The notes beneath the pieces were generated by a model. The model saw nothing but the letters and a program-made list of their open reading frames with translations. It searched no databases and was not told the DNA's origin. A program made the position numbers and the translations under genes. This document shows positions 25,406-33,765 of a stretch of 64,000 nt of DNA, in pieces. Origin of the DNA: Novosphingobium aureum (GTDB taxonomy: Bacteria > Pseudomonadota > Alphaproteobacteria > Sphingomonadales > Sphingomonadaceae); assembly GCF_015865035.1 (NCBI RefSeq), contig NZ_JADZGI010000003.1, positions 124,001 through 188,000 of the forward strand, written 5' to 3'. The first letter of the stretch is position 1, and the number at the start of each line of letters is the position of its first letter.

Positions 25406-26743
25406 ATGAACATCCAGTCCAAGGTTTCACGCTACTCGCAGGAATTCGACCCGCCGGTGCGCGGCGATCCGATCACCGCCGAACGCTACATCTCCAAGGA
25501 GTACATGGAGGCGGAGAATAAGAACCTGTGGCCCAAGGTCTGGCATCTGGGCGGGCTGCTCGCCGAGCTCGAAGAGCCGGGCGACATCGTGCGTCACGAT
25601 TTCGGCAAGGAGTCTGTGATCCTGGTGCGCCAGGAAGACGAGAGCATCAAGGCGTTCTACAACACCTGCCCGCACCGCGGTAACCGCCTCGTGCTCGGCG
25701 AGGAAGCCAGTGTTCCGCGCATCGTGTGCTCGTACCACAGCTGGACCTACGACCTCGACGGTACGCTTTCCAAGGTGCAGGACCCCGACGATTTCGAGGG
25801 CGGCAACCCCTGCGGCAAGATCCACCTGAGCGAACTGCGCTGCGAGACCTGGGGCCCCTTCGTGTTCTGGTGCATGGACGATGACGTAGCCCCGCTCGAA
25901 GAGTGGCTCGCGCCGTTCCCCGAGCGCCTCAAGGGCTATGGCATCGACAACTGGGTGCGCGTGCTCAAGCTCTCGTGCGATGCGGAATTCAACTGGAAGA
26001 TCATCCGCGACAACTTCAACGAGAGCTACCACCTGCCCACGATCCATCCCGAGCTGGCGACCTTCATCAATGACGGCCTGCCCGACACGCTGTTCGAGAT
26101 GTACCCCTCGGGCCACAACTCGATGTGGATGAAGGGCCATCAGGCCACCACCCGCACCGACTATCACACGACCGAGGTGCCCGCCCCGCTCGACGAGGTG
26201 GCTGCGGCCTGGGGGCTCGATCCGGCCGAGTTCAACGGGCGCACCGGCGACCTGCGCGAGGCGATCGTCGCGGCCAAGCGCAAGCTCGGACCCGAGCGCG
26301 GCTTCACCAATTACGAGAACATGACCGACCAGCAGCTGGTCGACTATTTCCACTGCACCCTGTTCCCCAATCTCACCCTGACGATGAGCCCGGAACAGCT
26401 GCAGGTGCTGCGCACCGAACCGCATCCGACCGATCCGGAGAAGTGCATCTTCCAGCACTGGTGCCTCTACCCCCCGGTCGAGGGGATGAAAGAAGTCGTC
26501 ACCCCGATCGGCAGCGTTCCTCTGCGTCATGACGAGGTCGCGCGCCATTCGGTCTACGGCGATGGCGTCTCGCTCGGCTTCGTCGCCGATCAGGACCTCT
26601 CGATCGGCACCAGCCAGCAGCAGGGCCTCAACTCGCGCGGCTTCAAGGGCTGCCACCTGCCCAACCAGGAAAAGCGCATCCAGCGCTTCCACGAGCTGCT
26701 CGACGACTACGTCTCGGGCAAGCTGCCCGAAGCCGGTCAGTAA
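25406..26743 (+). CDS. Rieske non-heme iron oxygenase, alpha subunit (copy 3)
   Basis: 445 aa. Rieske ligands are C88/H90 and C108/H111 (CPH...CSYH). Catalytic motif NWKIIRDNFNESYHLPTIH gives iron ligands H209 and H214, with Glu206 at the usual bridging-Asp position. The ATG follows GAAGGAAC. Followed after 14 bases by a VOC protein and then an NTF2-like protein on the same strand. Divergent from a TetR gene that probably controls it. Substrate unknown. Confidence 0.92.
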   Translation: MNIQSKVSRYSQEFDPPVRGDPITAERYISKEYMEAENKNLWPKVWHLGGLLAELEEPGDIVRHDFGKESVILVRQEDESIKAFYNTCPHRGNRLVLGEEASVPRIVCSYHSWTYDLDGTLSKVQDPDDFEGGNPCGKIHLSELRCETWGPFVFWCMDDDVAPLEEWLAPFPERLKGYGIDNWVRVLKLSCDAEFNWKIIRDNFNESYHLPTIHPELATFINDGLPDTLFEMYPSGHNSMWMKGHQATTRTDYHTTEVPAPLDEVAAAWGLDPAEFNGRTGDLREAIVAAKRKLGPERGFTNYENMTDQQLVDYFHCTLFPNLTLTMSPEQLQVLRTEPHPTDPEKCIFQHWCLYPPVEGMKEVVTPIGSVPLRHDEVARHSVYGDGVSLGFVADQDLSIGTSQQQGLNSRGFKGCHLPNQEKRIQRFHELLDDYVSGKLPEAGQ

Positions 26744-26757
26744 GGGAGGCAGCGGCG

Positions 26758-27351
26758 ATGACCGGAACGAGCGAACTCGAGCTTGCCCGCGGCATCGCCG
26801 CTCCCGCAGCGGGGGTGCCGGGGCGGCACTTCATGCAGATCGCGATGATGGTCGAGGATATCGAGACCGCCTGTGCGAACTGGACCCGCACGACCGGCGT
26901 CGGCCCGTTCCTGCACGTGCCCCACATTCGCCTCGACAGCTTCGACTATCGCGGCACCAAGGCCTCGGGCATCGATTTCTCGGTGGCGATCGCGCAGTCG
27001 GGCGGGGTCCAGATCGAGCTTGTCCAGCAGCACGACGATGGCCCCTCTGCCTACCGCGACATCATCGCGAAGGGCGCTCAGGGCTTCCACCATCTCGCGA
27101 TCTACACCGGCGACTACGACGCGGTGCACGCCAGCTATATCGACCAGGGCTTCGTCGCCGCGGTCGAGGGTACCTTCGGCGGCTATCGCTTCGCCTATAT
27201 CGATACCAGCGCGGCCATCGGCTGCATGATCGAGCTTATCGAGGAAAATCCGCTTCAGGGCGAGTTCTTCGAACGCGTGGCTGCTGCCGCGCACGACTGG
27301 GACGGTGTCACCGATCCCATCCGCCCGGGGTTTCCGGCTGCCGAGGACTGA
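26758..27351 (+). CDS. VOC-family protein (glyoxalase/epimerase-like, copy 1)
   Basis: 197 aa. HFMQIAMMVEDIETACANWTRTTGVGPF begins the first betaalphabetabetabeta module, and FHHLAIYTGDYDAVHASYIDQGF the second, as in methylmalonyl-CoA-epimerase-like VOC proteins. Likely metal ligands are the leading histidine, the Glu in VQIELVQ, the HH pair, and the Glu in CMIELIEE. It shares the phrase GVGPF with the VOC protein at 44935. GGGAGG precedes the ATG. It could be a dioxygenase, an isomerase or an epimerase. Confidence 0.8.
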   Translation: MTGTSELELARGIAAPAAGVPGRHFMQIAMMVEDIETACANWTRTTGVGPFLHVPHIRLDSFDYRGTKASGIDFSVAIAQSGGVQIELVQQHDDGPSAYRDIIAKGAQGFHHLAIYTGDYDAVHASYIDQGFVAAVEGTFGGYRFAYIDTSAAIGCMIELIEENPLQGEFFERVAAAAHDWDGVTDPIRPGFPAAED

Positions 27352-27454
27352 CCGGCGCGCTCTCTCCCTTGCGTCTTGGCTTTGTCTGACAGCAACACGT
27401 CCGGCCCCGGGCGTCTTTTCCCCCAACGAGAACAGACGAGAGGATTTCGCACAT

Positions 27455-27874
27455 ATGATCCAGTGCCCGGTCGAGGACCGTTTCGCCATCCAGGACGTCA
27501 TGGTCGCCTATGCCCATGCCGTCGACAGCCTCCACGACCTCGACGCGATCTGCGACGTCTTCGTCGAGGATGCGGTTTTCGATCTCTCAGGGATCGGCTT
27601 TCCCAGCCTCGTCGGGCATGAACAGATCCGCGGTTTCTTCACCGACACCTTCGAGGCGATGTCGGCCCATGCGCACTACCTGACCAACTTCGCGATCACT
27701 GCCTACGACGGCGAGACCGCCTCGATCCGCGCCTATGTGATCGGCATGGGCAAGTACAAGGCGGGCGGCGGGATCACTGTCCATGGCCGCTATTACTTTG
27801 ACGTGGTGAAGACGCCGGCGGGCTGGAAGGCCAAGCGTTACACGATGGACTTCCTCATCCCACTCGAGAGCTGA
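27455..27874 (+). CDS. SnoaL/NTF2-like protein (copy 2)
   Basis: 139 aa. CPVEDRFAIQDVMVAYAHAVDSLHDLDAICDVFVEDAVFDL is the standard SnoaL-like N-terminus, and the protein ends with GRYYFDVVKTPAGWKAKRYTMDF as expected for the fold. GAGAGGATTT precedes the ATG. It follows the Rieske and VOC genes after a 103-base gap, so it may have its own promoter. Options are a ketosteroid-isomerase-like enzyme, a cyclase, or a beta-like partner of the Rieske alpha subunit. Confidence 0.8.
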   Translation: MIQCPVEDRFAIQDVMVAYAHAVDSLHDLDAICDVFVEDAVFDLSGIGFPSLVGHEQIRGFFTDTFEAMSAHAHYLTNFAITAYDGETASIRAYVIGMGKYKAGGGITVHGRYYFDVVKTPAGWKAKRYTMDFLIPLES

Positions 27875-27882
27875 GCGGCGCC

Positions 27883-28257
27883 TCAGTCCGGGAGGCTCAC
27901 CCCGAAGATCTCGCGGCGCGGCCAGCCGGTCTCGTCGTAGACCTGCTCGATGCCGCTCGCCGCGTAGATCTGCACGCCGAAGCCGGTGATCGTCCATTTC
28001 TCGAGATGGGCGCGCATCGCGAGGTAGGAGGGATGGCGGAAGTGGCCGAGCAGGTGCTCGACGCTTTCCCACTCCTCGAACACGTGGATCTTGCCCGGTT
28101 CGAGCGGATCGATCGCCCAATTGTAGGCGATGCAGCCGGTCTCGCCGCGGCTCGATGCAATGTGGTCGGCAGCGCCGGTGATGATGTCGCGGCAGGTCGC
28201 CTCACCGCCTTGCGCGCCACCTTCGTAGATCAGCCATCCGGCCACAATGATGCGCAT
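27883..28257 (-). CDS. Antibiotic-biosynthesis-monooxygenase (ABM)-domain protein
   Basis: 124 aa. The pattern IIVAGWLIYE, then ETGCIAYNWAIDPLEPGKIHVFEEWESVEHLLGHFRHPSYL, is typical of ABM dimeric alpha-beta barrels. Some members are cofactor-free monooxygenases of quinols and aromatics. GAGAGGAT precedes the ATG. Its stop lies 8 bases from the convergent NTF2-like gene, and it is divergent from the SDR at 28395. The substrate is unknown. Confidence 0.8.
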   Translation of the reverse strand: MRIIVAGWLIYEGGAQGGEATCRDIITGAADHIASSRGETGCIAYNWAIDPLEPGKIHVFEEWESVEHLLGHFRHPSYLAMRAHLEKWTITGFGVQIYAASGIEQVYDETGWPRREIFGVSLPD

Positions 28258-28316
28258 GCGGGAATCCTCTCGTATTATCGGTTCTCCTGAGCCTAGGCAG
28301 CGAGGGGAGCGAAAAC

Positions 28317-28336
28317 CTCTGGCACTTTTGGCAGGG
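28317..28336. promoter_or_regulatory. lux-box-like dyad CTCT-N12-AGGG
   Basis: A 20-bp element with CTG-N10-CAG symmetry, in the divergent gap between ABM (28257) and SDR (28395). The arms CTCT/AGGG are identical to the element upstream of luxR at 35937-35956. An 8-bp palindrome GCCTAGGC lies about 20 bases upstream. Confidence 0.4.
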
Positions 28337-28394
28337 GACGGCGTTGGCCAGGTGGCGGAGATATCCGCATGGAAATCATGGGAGAACCGAGAAA

Positions 28395-29180
28395 ATGACA
28401 GGTCGTATCGCGGGCAAGGTGGCGCTGGTCACGGGCGGATCATCGGGTCTGGGCGCGGCTATCGTCGAGCGCTTCGCAGCCGAAGGTGCGGCGGTCGTCG
28501 TTGCCGACATCGACCGCGAAGCGGGCGAGGCACTCGTCGCCAGAATTGGCGCATCGGCGTCCTTCGTCATGCTCGACGTGCGCGAGGAGGCGCAATGGAT
28601 CGCGGCCTTCGAACAGGTCGCGTCGACGCACGGGCTGCTCGACGTGCTCGTCAACTGCGCCGGGATCACCACATACGGTTCGGTCGAGGACCTGACCATG
28701 GACGCCTTCCGGCACGAGCTCGACGTCGACCTGCTCGGCCCGTTCCTGGGTTGCAAGCACGTCGTCCCGCTGATGCGCGCGAACGGTGAGGAGCCTCAGG
28801 CCAAGGGGCGCGGGGGTTCGGTGATCAACATCGCCTCGATGGCCAGCATCCGCGCCGAGCACTATCTCGCCGCCTACAATGCCGCCAAGGCCGGGGTCAC
28901 GCACATGACCAAGTCGGCAGCGCTGCACTATGCGCGCAAGGGCTATGGCATCCGCTGCAATTCGGTGCACCCGGGCGTCATCCATACCCCGATCCTCGAC
29001 AAGGTCCTTGCCCAGGCCGAGGATGCCAAGGCGCTGTTTGCCGAGTGGGAAGCACTGCATCCGGTCGGCAGGCTCGGCCAGCCCGAGGAGGTGGCGGCGC
29101 TGTGCCTCTACCTCGCCAGCGACGAGAGCGCGTTCGCCACTGGCGCCGAGTTCGTGCTCGACGGTGGTTCCTCGCTCTAG
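28395..29180 (+). CDS. SDR-family oxidoreductase
   Basis: 261 aa classical SDR: TGGSSGLG, VNCAG, catalytic Ser in NIASMAS, YNAAK and ATGAEFVLDGGSSL. The start follows GGGAGA with a ten-base spacer. It is convergent with the VOC-SDR operon at 29233-32170 and divergent from the ABM gene. Part of the cluster's set of ten SDRs. Substrate unknown. Confidence 0.87.
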   Translation: MTGRIAGKVALVTGGSSGLGAAIVERFAAEGAAVVVADIDREAGEALVARIGASASFVMLDVREEAQWIAAFEQVASTHGLLDVLVNCAGITTYGSVEDLTMDAFRHELDVDLLGPFLGCKHVVPLMRANGEEPQAKGRGGSVINIASMASIRAEHYLAAYNAAKAGVTHMTKSAALHYARKGYGIRCNSVHPGVIHTPILDKVLAQAEDAKALFAEWEALHPVGRLGQPEEVAALCLYLASDESAFATGAEFVLDGGSSL

Positions 29181-29232
29181 GACTCTGACCCCGACCCGCG
29201 CGGACGGGATATCCTGAATAAGATTAGCCGGA

Positions 29233-29736
29233 TCAGATCGGGCGGATCTCGTCCTGCTGATGGATCTCGAGGATTTCGAAGACGTTGCCGAAGAAATCGC
29301 GGCAATAGGTGCCGGTGTAGCCGTGCTTTACCCCGTCCGCGTCGGTGCTGATCGCCTCGAGCGCGGGCGGGGTATGGACGGGAAGCCCGGCTGCAACGAT
29401 GCGCTCGTGAACCGCGGCCACGTCCTCGACCTGGATCGCGAAATGGGTGTAGCCGTATTCGTTGACTCCGCGCGAAGGGTCCTGCGGCGCCTGCTTCGGC
29501 GCTGCATATTCGAAGACCTCGATCTGGCAGTTGCCGAGGCGGCAGAAGAACTGGCGCGCCGCGCTCCCCTCGAGGCCGACCACCGCGTCGATAAAGGGAT
29601 TGTCGGCCCATTCTAGCGGTGCGACTTCTTCCACACCGCCCAGAATGTCGATGTAGAAGCGGCGCGCCTTGCCGAGGTCGGGGACCGAGACCCCGATATG
29701 GTGGACGCCGATGACGCCGGGCAGTGGGCTGGTCAT
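29233..29736 (-). CDS. VOC-family protein (glyoxalase/dioxygenase-like, copy 2)
   Basis: 167 aa. VIGVHHIGVSVPDLGKARRFYIDILGG opens module one and YGYTHFAIQVEDVAAVHERIVAAG opens module two; a likely metal ligand Glu is in VFEILEIHQ. This is the layout of glyoxalase I and of extradiol-type VOC proteins, but the length is that of a two-module single-domain protein. AGGAAAGGA precedes the ATG. It is the last gene of a minus-strand operon with three SDRs. Confidence 0.82.
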   Translation of the reverse strand: MTSPLPGVIGVHHIGVSVPDLGKARRFYIDILGGVEEVAPLEWADNPFIDAVVGLEGSAARQFFCRLGNCQIEVFEYAAPKQAPQDPSRGVNEYGYTHFAIQVEDVAAVHERIVAAGLPVHTPPALEAISTDADGVKHGYTGTYCRDFFGNVFEILEIHQQDEIRPI

Positions 29737-29759
29737 GGTCACGTCCTTTCCTCGCGGAT

Positions 29760-30539
29760 TCACACCTGCGTGAAACCGCCGTCCATCACGAGCTGGTCGC
29801 AGGTCATGAAGCTCGAGGCCTCGCTGGCGAGGAAGACCACGCCGCCTGCCATTTCCTCGGGTTCGCCGAGCCGACCGATCGGGTGCGAGACGTTCATCCC
29901 CGCGATGGCGGCATCGACCGAGGGTACCGCCCCCAGATCGACGTAGCGCTGCATGATCGAGCTGAGCATCGGGGTATTGATGCCGCCGGGATGCACCGAG
30001 TTGACGCGGATGTTGTAGCCGAGCGCCGCGAACTCTGCGCCAAGGCACTTGCTGAGCATCCCGATCGCGGCCTTGCTCACGCAGTAGGCAGCATTGAACG
30101 CGGCACCGTTGATCCCGCCCACGCTCGAGAAGTTCACCACAGAAGCCCCGCTCTTGCGCGCCTTGCCGCCCGCCTTGAGCATGTCGAGCATGACCTGCGC
30201 ACCGATGATCGCACTGTCGACGTTGATCGCGTTGACCTTGTGGAACTCGGAGAGCGCGGTCTCCTCGAACTTGGTGACGATCGAGTAGCCGGCATTGTTC
30301 ACCAGCACGTCGAGCCGTCCGTAGGTCTCGCGAACGAGCGTCTCGACCGTGCGCCAGTCAGCCTCGCTGGTGACGTCGTGCTTGCAGTAGTGATCGGCAC
30401 CCTCGATCTCGGCGTCTTCGCGAAGATCGGTGGCGATGACGGTGGCACCGGCGGCCTTCATGGCCTTGACGATCTCGCGGCCGATGCCGCCGGCAGCGCC
30501 GGTGACGAGCGCAATTGTGTCGGGAAGGGCGATAGTCAT
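29760..30539 (-). CDS. SDR-family oxidoreductase
   Basis: 259 aa: TGAAGGIG, NNAG, catalytic Ser in NFSSVGG, YCVSK and MTCDQLVMDGGFTQV. The start at 30539 follows CAAGGACA; a longer upstream reading would run into the preceding SDR gene. It lies in the operon 32170 to 29233, between another SDR and a VOC gene. Substrate unknown. Confidence 0.87.
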   Translation of the reverse strand: MTIALPDTIALVTGAAGGIGREIVKAMKAAGATVIATDLREDAEIEGADHYCKHDVTSEADWRTVETLVRETYGRLDVLVNNAGYSIVTKFEETALSEFHKVNAINVDSAIIGAQVMLDMLKAGGKARKSGASVVNFSSVGGINGAAFNAAYCVSKAAIGMLSKCLGAEFAALGYNIRVNSVHPGGINTPMLSSIMQRYVDLGAVPSVDAAIAGMNVSHPIGRLGEPEEMAGGVVFLASEASSFMTCDQLVMDGGFTQV

Positions 30540-30567
30540 GGAACTGTGTCCTTGTAGGTTCGGACGC

Positions 30568-31386
30568 TTACTGCGCGGTCCAGCCGCCATCGACGACCAG
30601 TTCGGCGCCGGTCATGTACGAGCTGTCGGCGCTGGCGAGGAAGAACACCGCGCTGGCCAGCTCGCTCGGGTCGGCAAGGCGCCCGATCGGGGTCTTGGCC
30701 GAGACCATGTCGACGAGATCCTGCGCTTTCTCGGCAACGCCGCTGTCTACCCAGCGCTGGAAGCCTTCCTTGAGCAACGGCGTGACGACGAAACCGGGGT
30801 GCAGCGAGTTGGCGCGCAGCGGCATCTTCTTTTCCGCGAACTCGAGCGCGATCGACTTGGTGAACAGGCGCACCGCGCCCTTGCTCGCATTGTAGCCGGA
30901 GACCTCGCTCATGCCCACGAGGCCCATGATCGAGCTGACGTTGATGATCGAGGAGCCGCCTTTGACGTCTGCGCCGCTCTCGGCCATCAGCGGCACGAAA
31001 GTGCGCACGCCCAGGAACACGCCGTCGACGTTGATGCTCATGATCCGCCGCCAGCCCTCGAGCGAGGTCTCGGCGACCGGACCGGTGAGGTCGATGCCGG
31101 CATTGTTGACAAGGATGTGCAGCTTGCCGTGGCGCTCTGCCACTGCATCGCGCGCGGCGGCCCAGTCGTCCTCGCTGGTCACGTTGGCCTGGACGTAGCT
31201 GGCGGCCTGCCCGAGCCTGTCCAGCGTCGATGTGGCAAGCTCGCTGTCGGGTGCATCGAGGTCGGTGAGCACGACCTCCGCGCCTTCGGCGAGGAAACGT
31301 TCGACACAGGCGAGACCGATCCCGCGAAGGCCACCGGTAACGAGGGCGACGCGCCCGGCAAGGCGCTGCGATCCAAGCTGTTCCAT
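30568..31386 (-). CDS. SDR-family oxidoreductase
   Basis: 272 aa: TGGLRGIG, NNAG, catalytic Ser in NVSSIMG, YNASK and MTGAELVVDGGWTAQ. Only 4 bases separate it from the upstream SDR stop, and no strong ribosome site is seen, so it is probably translationally coupled. Second gene of the three-SDR operon. Substrate unknown. Confidence 0.87.
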   Translation of the reverse strand: MEQLGSQRLAGRVALVTGGLRGIGLACVERFLAEGAEVVLTDLDAPDSELATSTLDRLGQAASYVQANVTSEDDWAAARDAVAERHGKLHILVNNAGIDLTGPVAETSLEGWRRIMSINVDGVFLGVRTFVPLMAESGADVKGGSSIINVSSIMGLVGMSEVSGYNASKGAVRLFTKSIALEFAEKKMPLRANSLHPGFVVTPLLKEGFQRWVDSGVAEKAQDLVDMVSAKTPIGRLADPSELASAVFFLASADSSYMTGAELVVDGGWTAQ

Positions 31387-31390
31387 CGTC

Positions 31391-32170
31391 TCAGACCCCG
31401 TTCATGCCGGCGGTGCTGGCACCGTCCATGGTGAATTCGCTGCCCGAGCAGAAGCGGGTCTCGTCCGAGGCGAGCCAGGCGACCATGCCCGCGACCTCGT
31501 CAACCTGCGCCATGCGGCCCATCGGCGAGAGGCCTTCGTAGGCGGCGCGGGTGGCAGCCGGGTCCTGCGAGGTCTCGATCAGGTTGCCGATCATCGCGGT
31601 CTCGACGACGCCGGGCAGCACGGCATTGACGCGGATCGCGTACTTCTGGTTGCCCGCGTGCACCGCCGAGGACTTGACCAGCGCGACGACGGCCGACTTC
31701 GACACCGAGTAGGCGACGAAATTGCCCATCGCGCGGTGCGCGTTCATCGAGGAGTTGACGATGATCGAGCCGGTCGGCCCGTCCGGGTTCTTCGCCATCG
31801 CGCGCATCGCGTGCTGGACGGTGAGCATGACGCCGGTGAGGTTGACCCCCATGACGTTGTTCCAGCCCTCGATCGTGATGCTCTCGATCGAACCGTCACC
31901 GTTTTCGGTGCCGGCATTGGCAAAGGCAACGTCGAGCCTGCCATGCTTTTCGAGGATGTGGGCCATGAGGCCGTCCCAGGCAGCGGCATCGGTGACGTTG
32001 TGCTTGACGAACTCGGCGCCGGTGGCATCGCAGATCGACTTGGCGGCGGCCTCGTTCGAGCCGGTGAATATCACCGTCGCGCCTTCCGCGCACATGCGTT
32101 CGACGGTGCCTGCGCCGATACCCGAGGTTCCCCCGGTGACGAGCGCGACCTTGCCTTCGAGGCGTTTCAC
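31391..32170 (-). CDS. SDR-family oxidoreductase (GTG start)
   Basis: 259 aa. A GTG start at 32170 is chosen because GGGAG lies six to seven bases upstream, and the protein then begins KRLEGKVALVTGGTSGIG as SDRs do; there is no suitable ATG. Catalytic residues are in VNSSMNAHRA and YSVSK, with CSGSEFTMDGAS at the end. It heads the minus-strand SDR-SDR-SDR-VOC operon and diverges from the fourth Rieske gene. Substrate unknown. Confidence 0.87.
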   Translation of the reverse strand: MKRLEGKVALVTGGTSGIGAGTVERMCAEGATVIFTGSNEAAAKSICDATGAEFVKHNVTDAAAWDGLMAHILEKHGRLDVAFANAGTENGDGSIESITIEGWNNVMGVNLTGVMLTVQHAMRAMAKNPDGPTGSIIVNSSMNAHRAMGNFVAYSVSKSAVVALVKSSAVHAGNQKYAIRVNAVLPGVVETAMIGNLIETSQDPAATRAAYEGLSPMGRMAQVDEVAGMVAWLASDETRFCSGSEFTMDGASTAGMNGV

Positions 32171-32226
32171 AGCATTCTCCCAGTTACACTTTGTCGTCCT
32201 ACATGGCCCATCGAGCAATCGGGACA

Positions 32227-32246
32227 ACCTATGATTTGAGCAAGGT
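32227..32246. promoter_or_regulatory. lux-box-like dyad, exact ACCT-N12-AGGT
   Basis: A 20-bp element with perfect ACCT/AGGT arms, 57 bases from the SDR GTG start and 70 from the Rieske start. It is thus centred in the divergent promoter gap, well placed to control both operons. Same geometry as 25126-25145. Confidence 0.55.
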
Positions 32247-32316
32247 GACTTTCCCCTTGGGCGGGTCCAGAAAACGAACCAAACAGGCAGAATTCTTTTT
32301 GGGAGCATGGAGAGAC

Positions 32317-33765
32317 ATGGCCGAACGCGACCCCGAAATCGCCGCCAAGCTGGGCGAAGACCGCAGCGAAGGCATCAGCTGGGCCGAACTCATGGAGCAG
32401 GACTCGCGCACACCGCCGGCGATCCTGACCGAGGAAAGCTACACCTTCCGCGGGTCCGACCCGATCCCCGCCGAGCGCTACACCAGCGAGGAATTCGCGA
32501 AGCTCGAGCGCGAGAAGATGTGGCCCTACGTGTGGCAGTTCGCCTGCCGCGAGGAGGACATCCCCGAGGAAGGCGACTACATCGTCTACGAGAACGCGGG
32601 CCGCTCTTTCCTCGTCTCGCGCCAGGATGACGGCTCGATCCGGGCCTTCCACAATGTCTGCCTCCACCGCGGTCGCAAGCTGCGCACCGAGGACGGGCAC
32701 GCCGACAAGTTCGTGTGCCCCTTCCACGGCTTCGCCTGGAACAAGGACGCGAGCTTCGATTCGATGCCGTGCCAGTGGGACTTCCCGCACCTCAAGGAGC
32801 AGAACCTCGACCTGCCCGAGGCCGAGGTCGGTCGCTGGGCGGGCTACGTCTTCATCCGCGAGGAGAAGGGCGGCCCCACCCTCGAGGAATACCTCGCGCC
32901 GCTGCCCGAGCACTTCAAGCGCTGGCGTCACGAGGAATGCGCCACCGTGATGCGTGTCGCCAAGGAGGTTCCGGCCAACTGGAAGGTCGTGATGGAGGCC
33001 TTCATGGAGGCCTGGCACACCATCGTCACGCACCCGCAGCTGCTGCCCTTCACCGGCGATTCCAATGCCGCCTACTGGACCTGGGGCGACAACGTGAACG
33101 TCAACCTCACGCCGTTCGGCGTGATGAGCCCGCACCTCGAGAAGGGCCCCGATGGCGAGCGCGGCCAACAGTGGATCGTCGACCAGTTCATCCTCTACAA
33201 CGGCCGTTCGGGCGACAACTACGAGGATGCCGCCAAGGACAACCCGATGGCGATCACCGTGCCCGAGGGCACGAGCGCGCGCGCGGCACTGGGTGCGGCG
33301 ATGCGCAAGGCCTATACCGAAAGCACCGGCTACGACCACGAGGACGCCACTGACGCCGAGCTGCTCGATGCGCTGGTCTACAACGTGTTCCCCAACTTCG
33401 CGCCCTGGGGCGGCTACATGCCAAACATCGTCTACAACTGGCTGCCCGGAAAGACCCCGGATACCTGCGTGATGGAAGTGCGCATCCTCGCGCGCATTCC
33501 CAAGGGCCAGCCCATCCCGCGCGGCGCGCCGCTCAAGTTCCTGACGCTCGAGCAGAAGTGGACCGAAGCGCCCGAACTGGGCATTCTCGGCGACGTGTTC
33601 GAGCAGGACATGGACAACCTGCCTTACGTGCAGGAAGGTCTGCACGCCTCCAAGACGGGGCAGGTCAATCTCGGCAACTACCAGGAAATCCGCATCCGCC
33701 AGTTCCAGGACACCATGGTGAAGTACATCGAGGGTGACCTTGGCACGAAGGGTGGCGCGGCGTGA
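32317..33765 (+). CDS. Rieske non-heme iron oxygenase, alpha subunit (copy 4)
   Basis: 482 aa, the longest of the four. Rieske ligands are C115/H117 and C134/H137 (CLH...CPFH). Catalytic motif NWKVVMEAFMEAWHTIVTH gives iron ligands H234 and H239, with Glu231 at the usual bridging-Asp site. An N-terminal extension of about 45 residues precedes the fold. The ATG follows GGAGAGAC. Its stop overlaps the ThuA-like gene, so the two are coupled. Substrate unknown. Confidence 0.92.
   Translation: MAERDPEIAAKLGEDRSEGISWAELMEQDSRTPPAILTEESYTFRGSDPIPAERYTSEEFAKLEREKMWPYVWQFACREEDIPEEGDYIVYENAGRSFLVSRQDDGSIRAFHNVCLHRGRKLRTEDGHADKFVCPFHGFAWNKDASFDSMPCQWDFPHLKEQNLDLPEAEVGRWAGYVFIREEKGGPTLEEYLAPLPEHFKRWRHEECATVMRVAKEVPANWKVVMEAFMEAWHTIVTHPQLLPFTGDSNAAYWTWGDNVNVNLTPFGVMSPHLEKGPDGERGQQWIVDQFILYNGRSGDNYEDAAKDNPMAITVPEGTSARAALGAAMRKAYTESTGYDHEDATDAELLDALVYNVFPNFAPWGGYMPNIVYNWLPGKTPDTCVMEVRILARIPKGQPIPRGAPLKFLTLEQKWTEAPELGILGDVFEQDMDNLPYVQEGLHASKTGQVNLGNYQEIRIRQFQDTMVKYIEGDLGTKGGAA

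Noticed and set aside
28320..28335. TGGCAC element as a sigma-54 promoter
   Set aside because: The GG to GC distance is 10 bases, not the 12 needed for -24/-12 promoters, and there is no TTGC at the -12 position.
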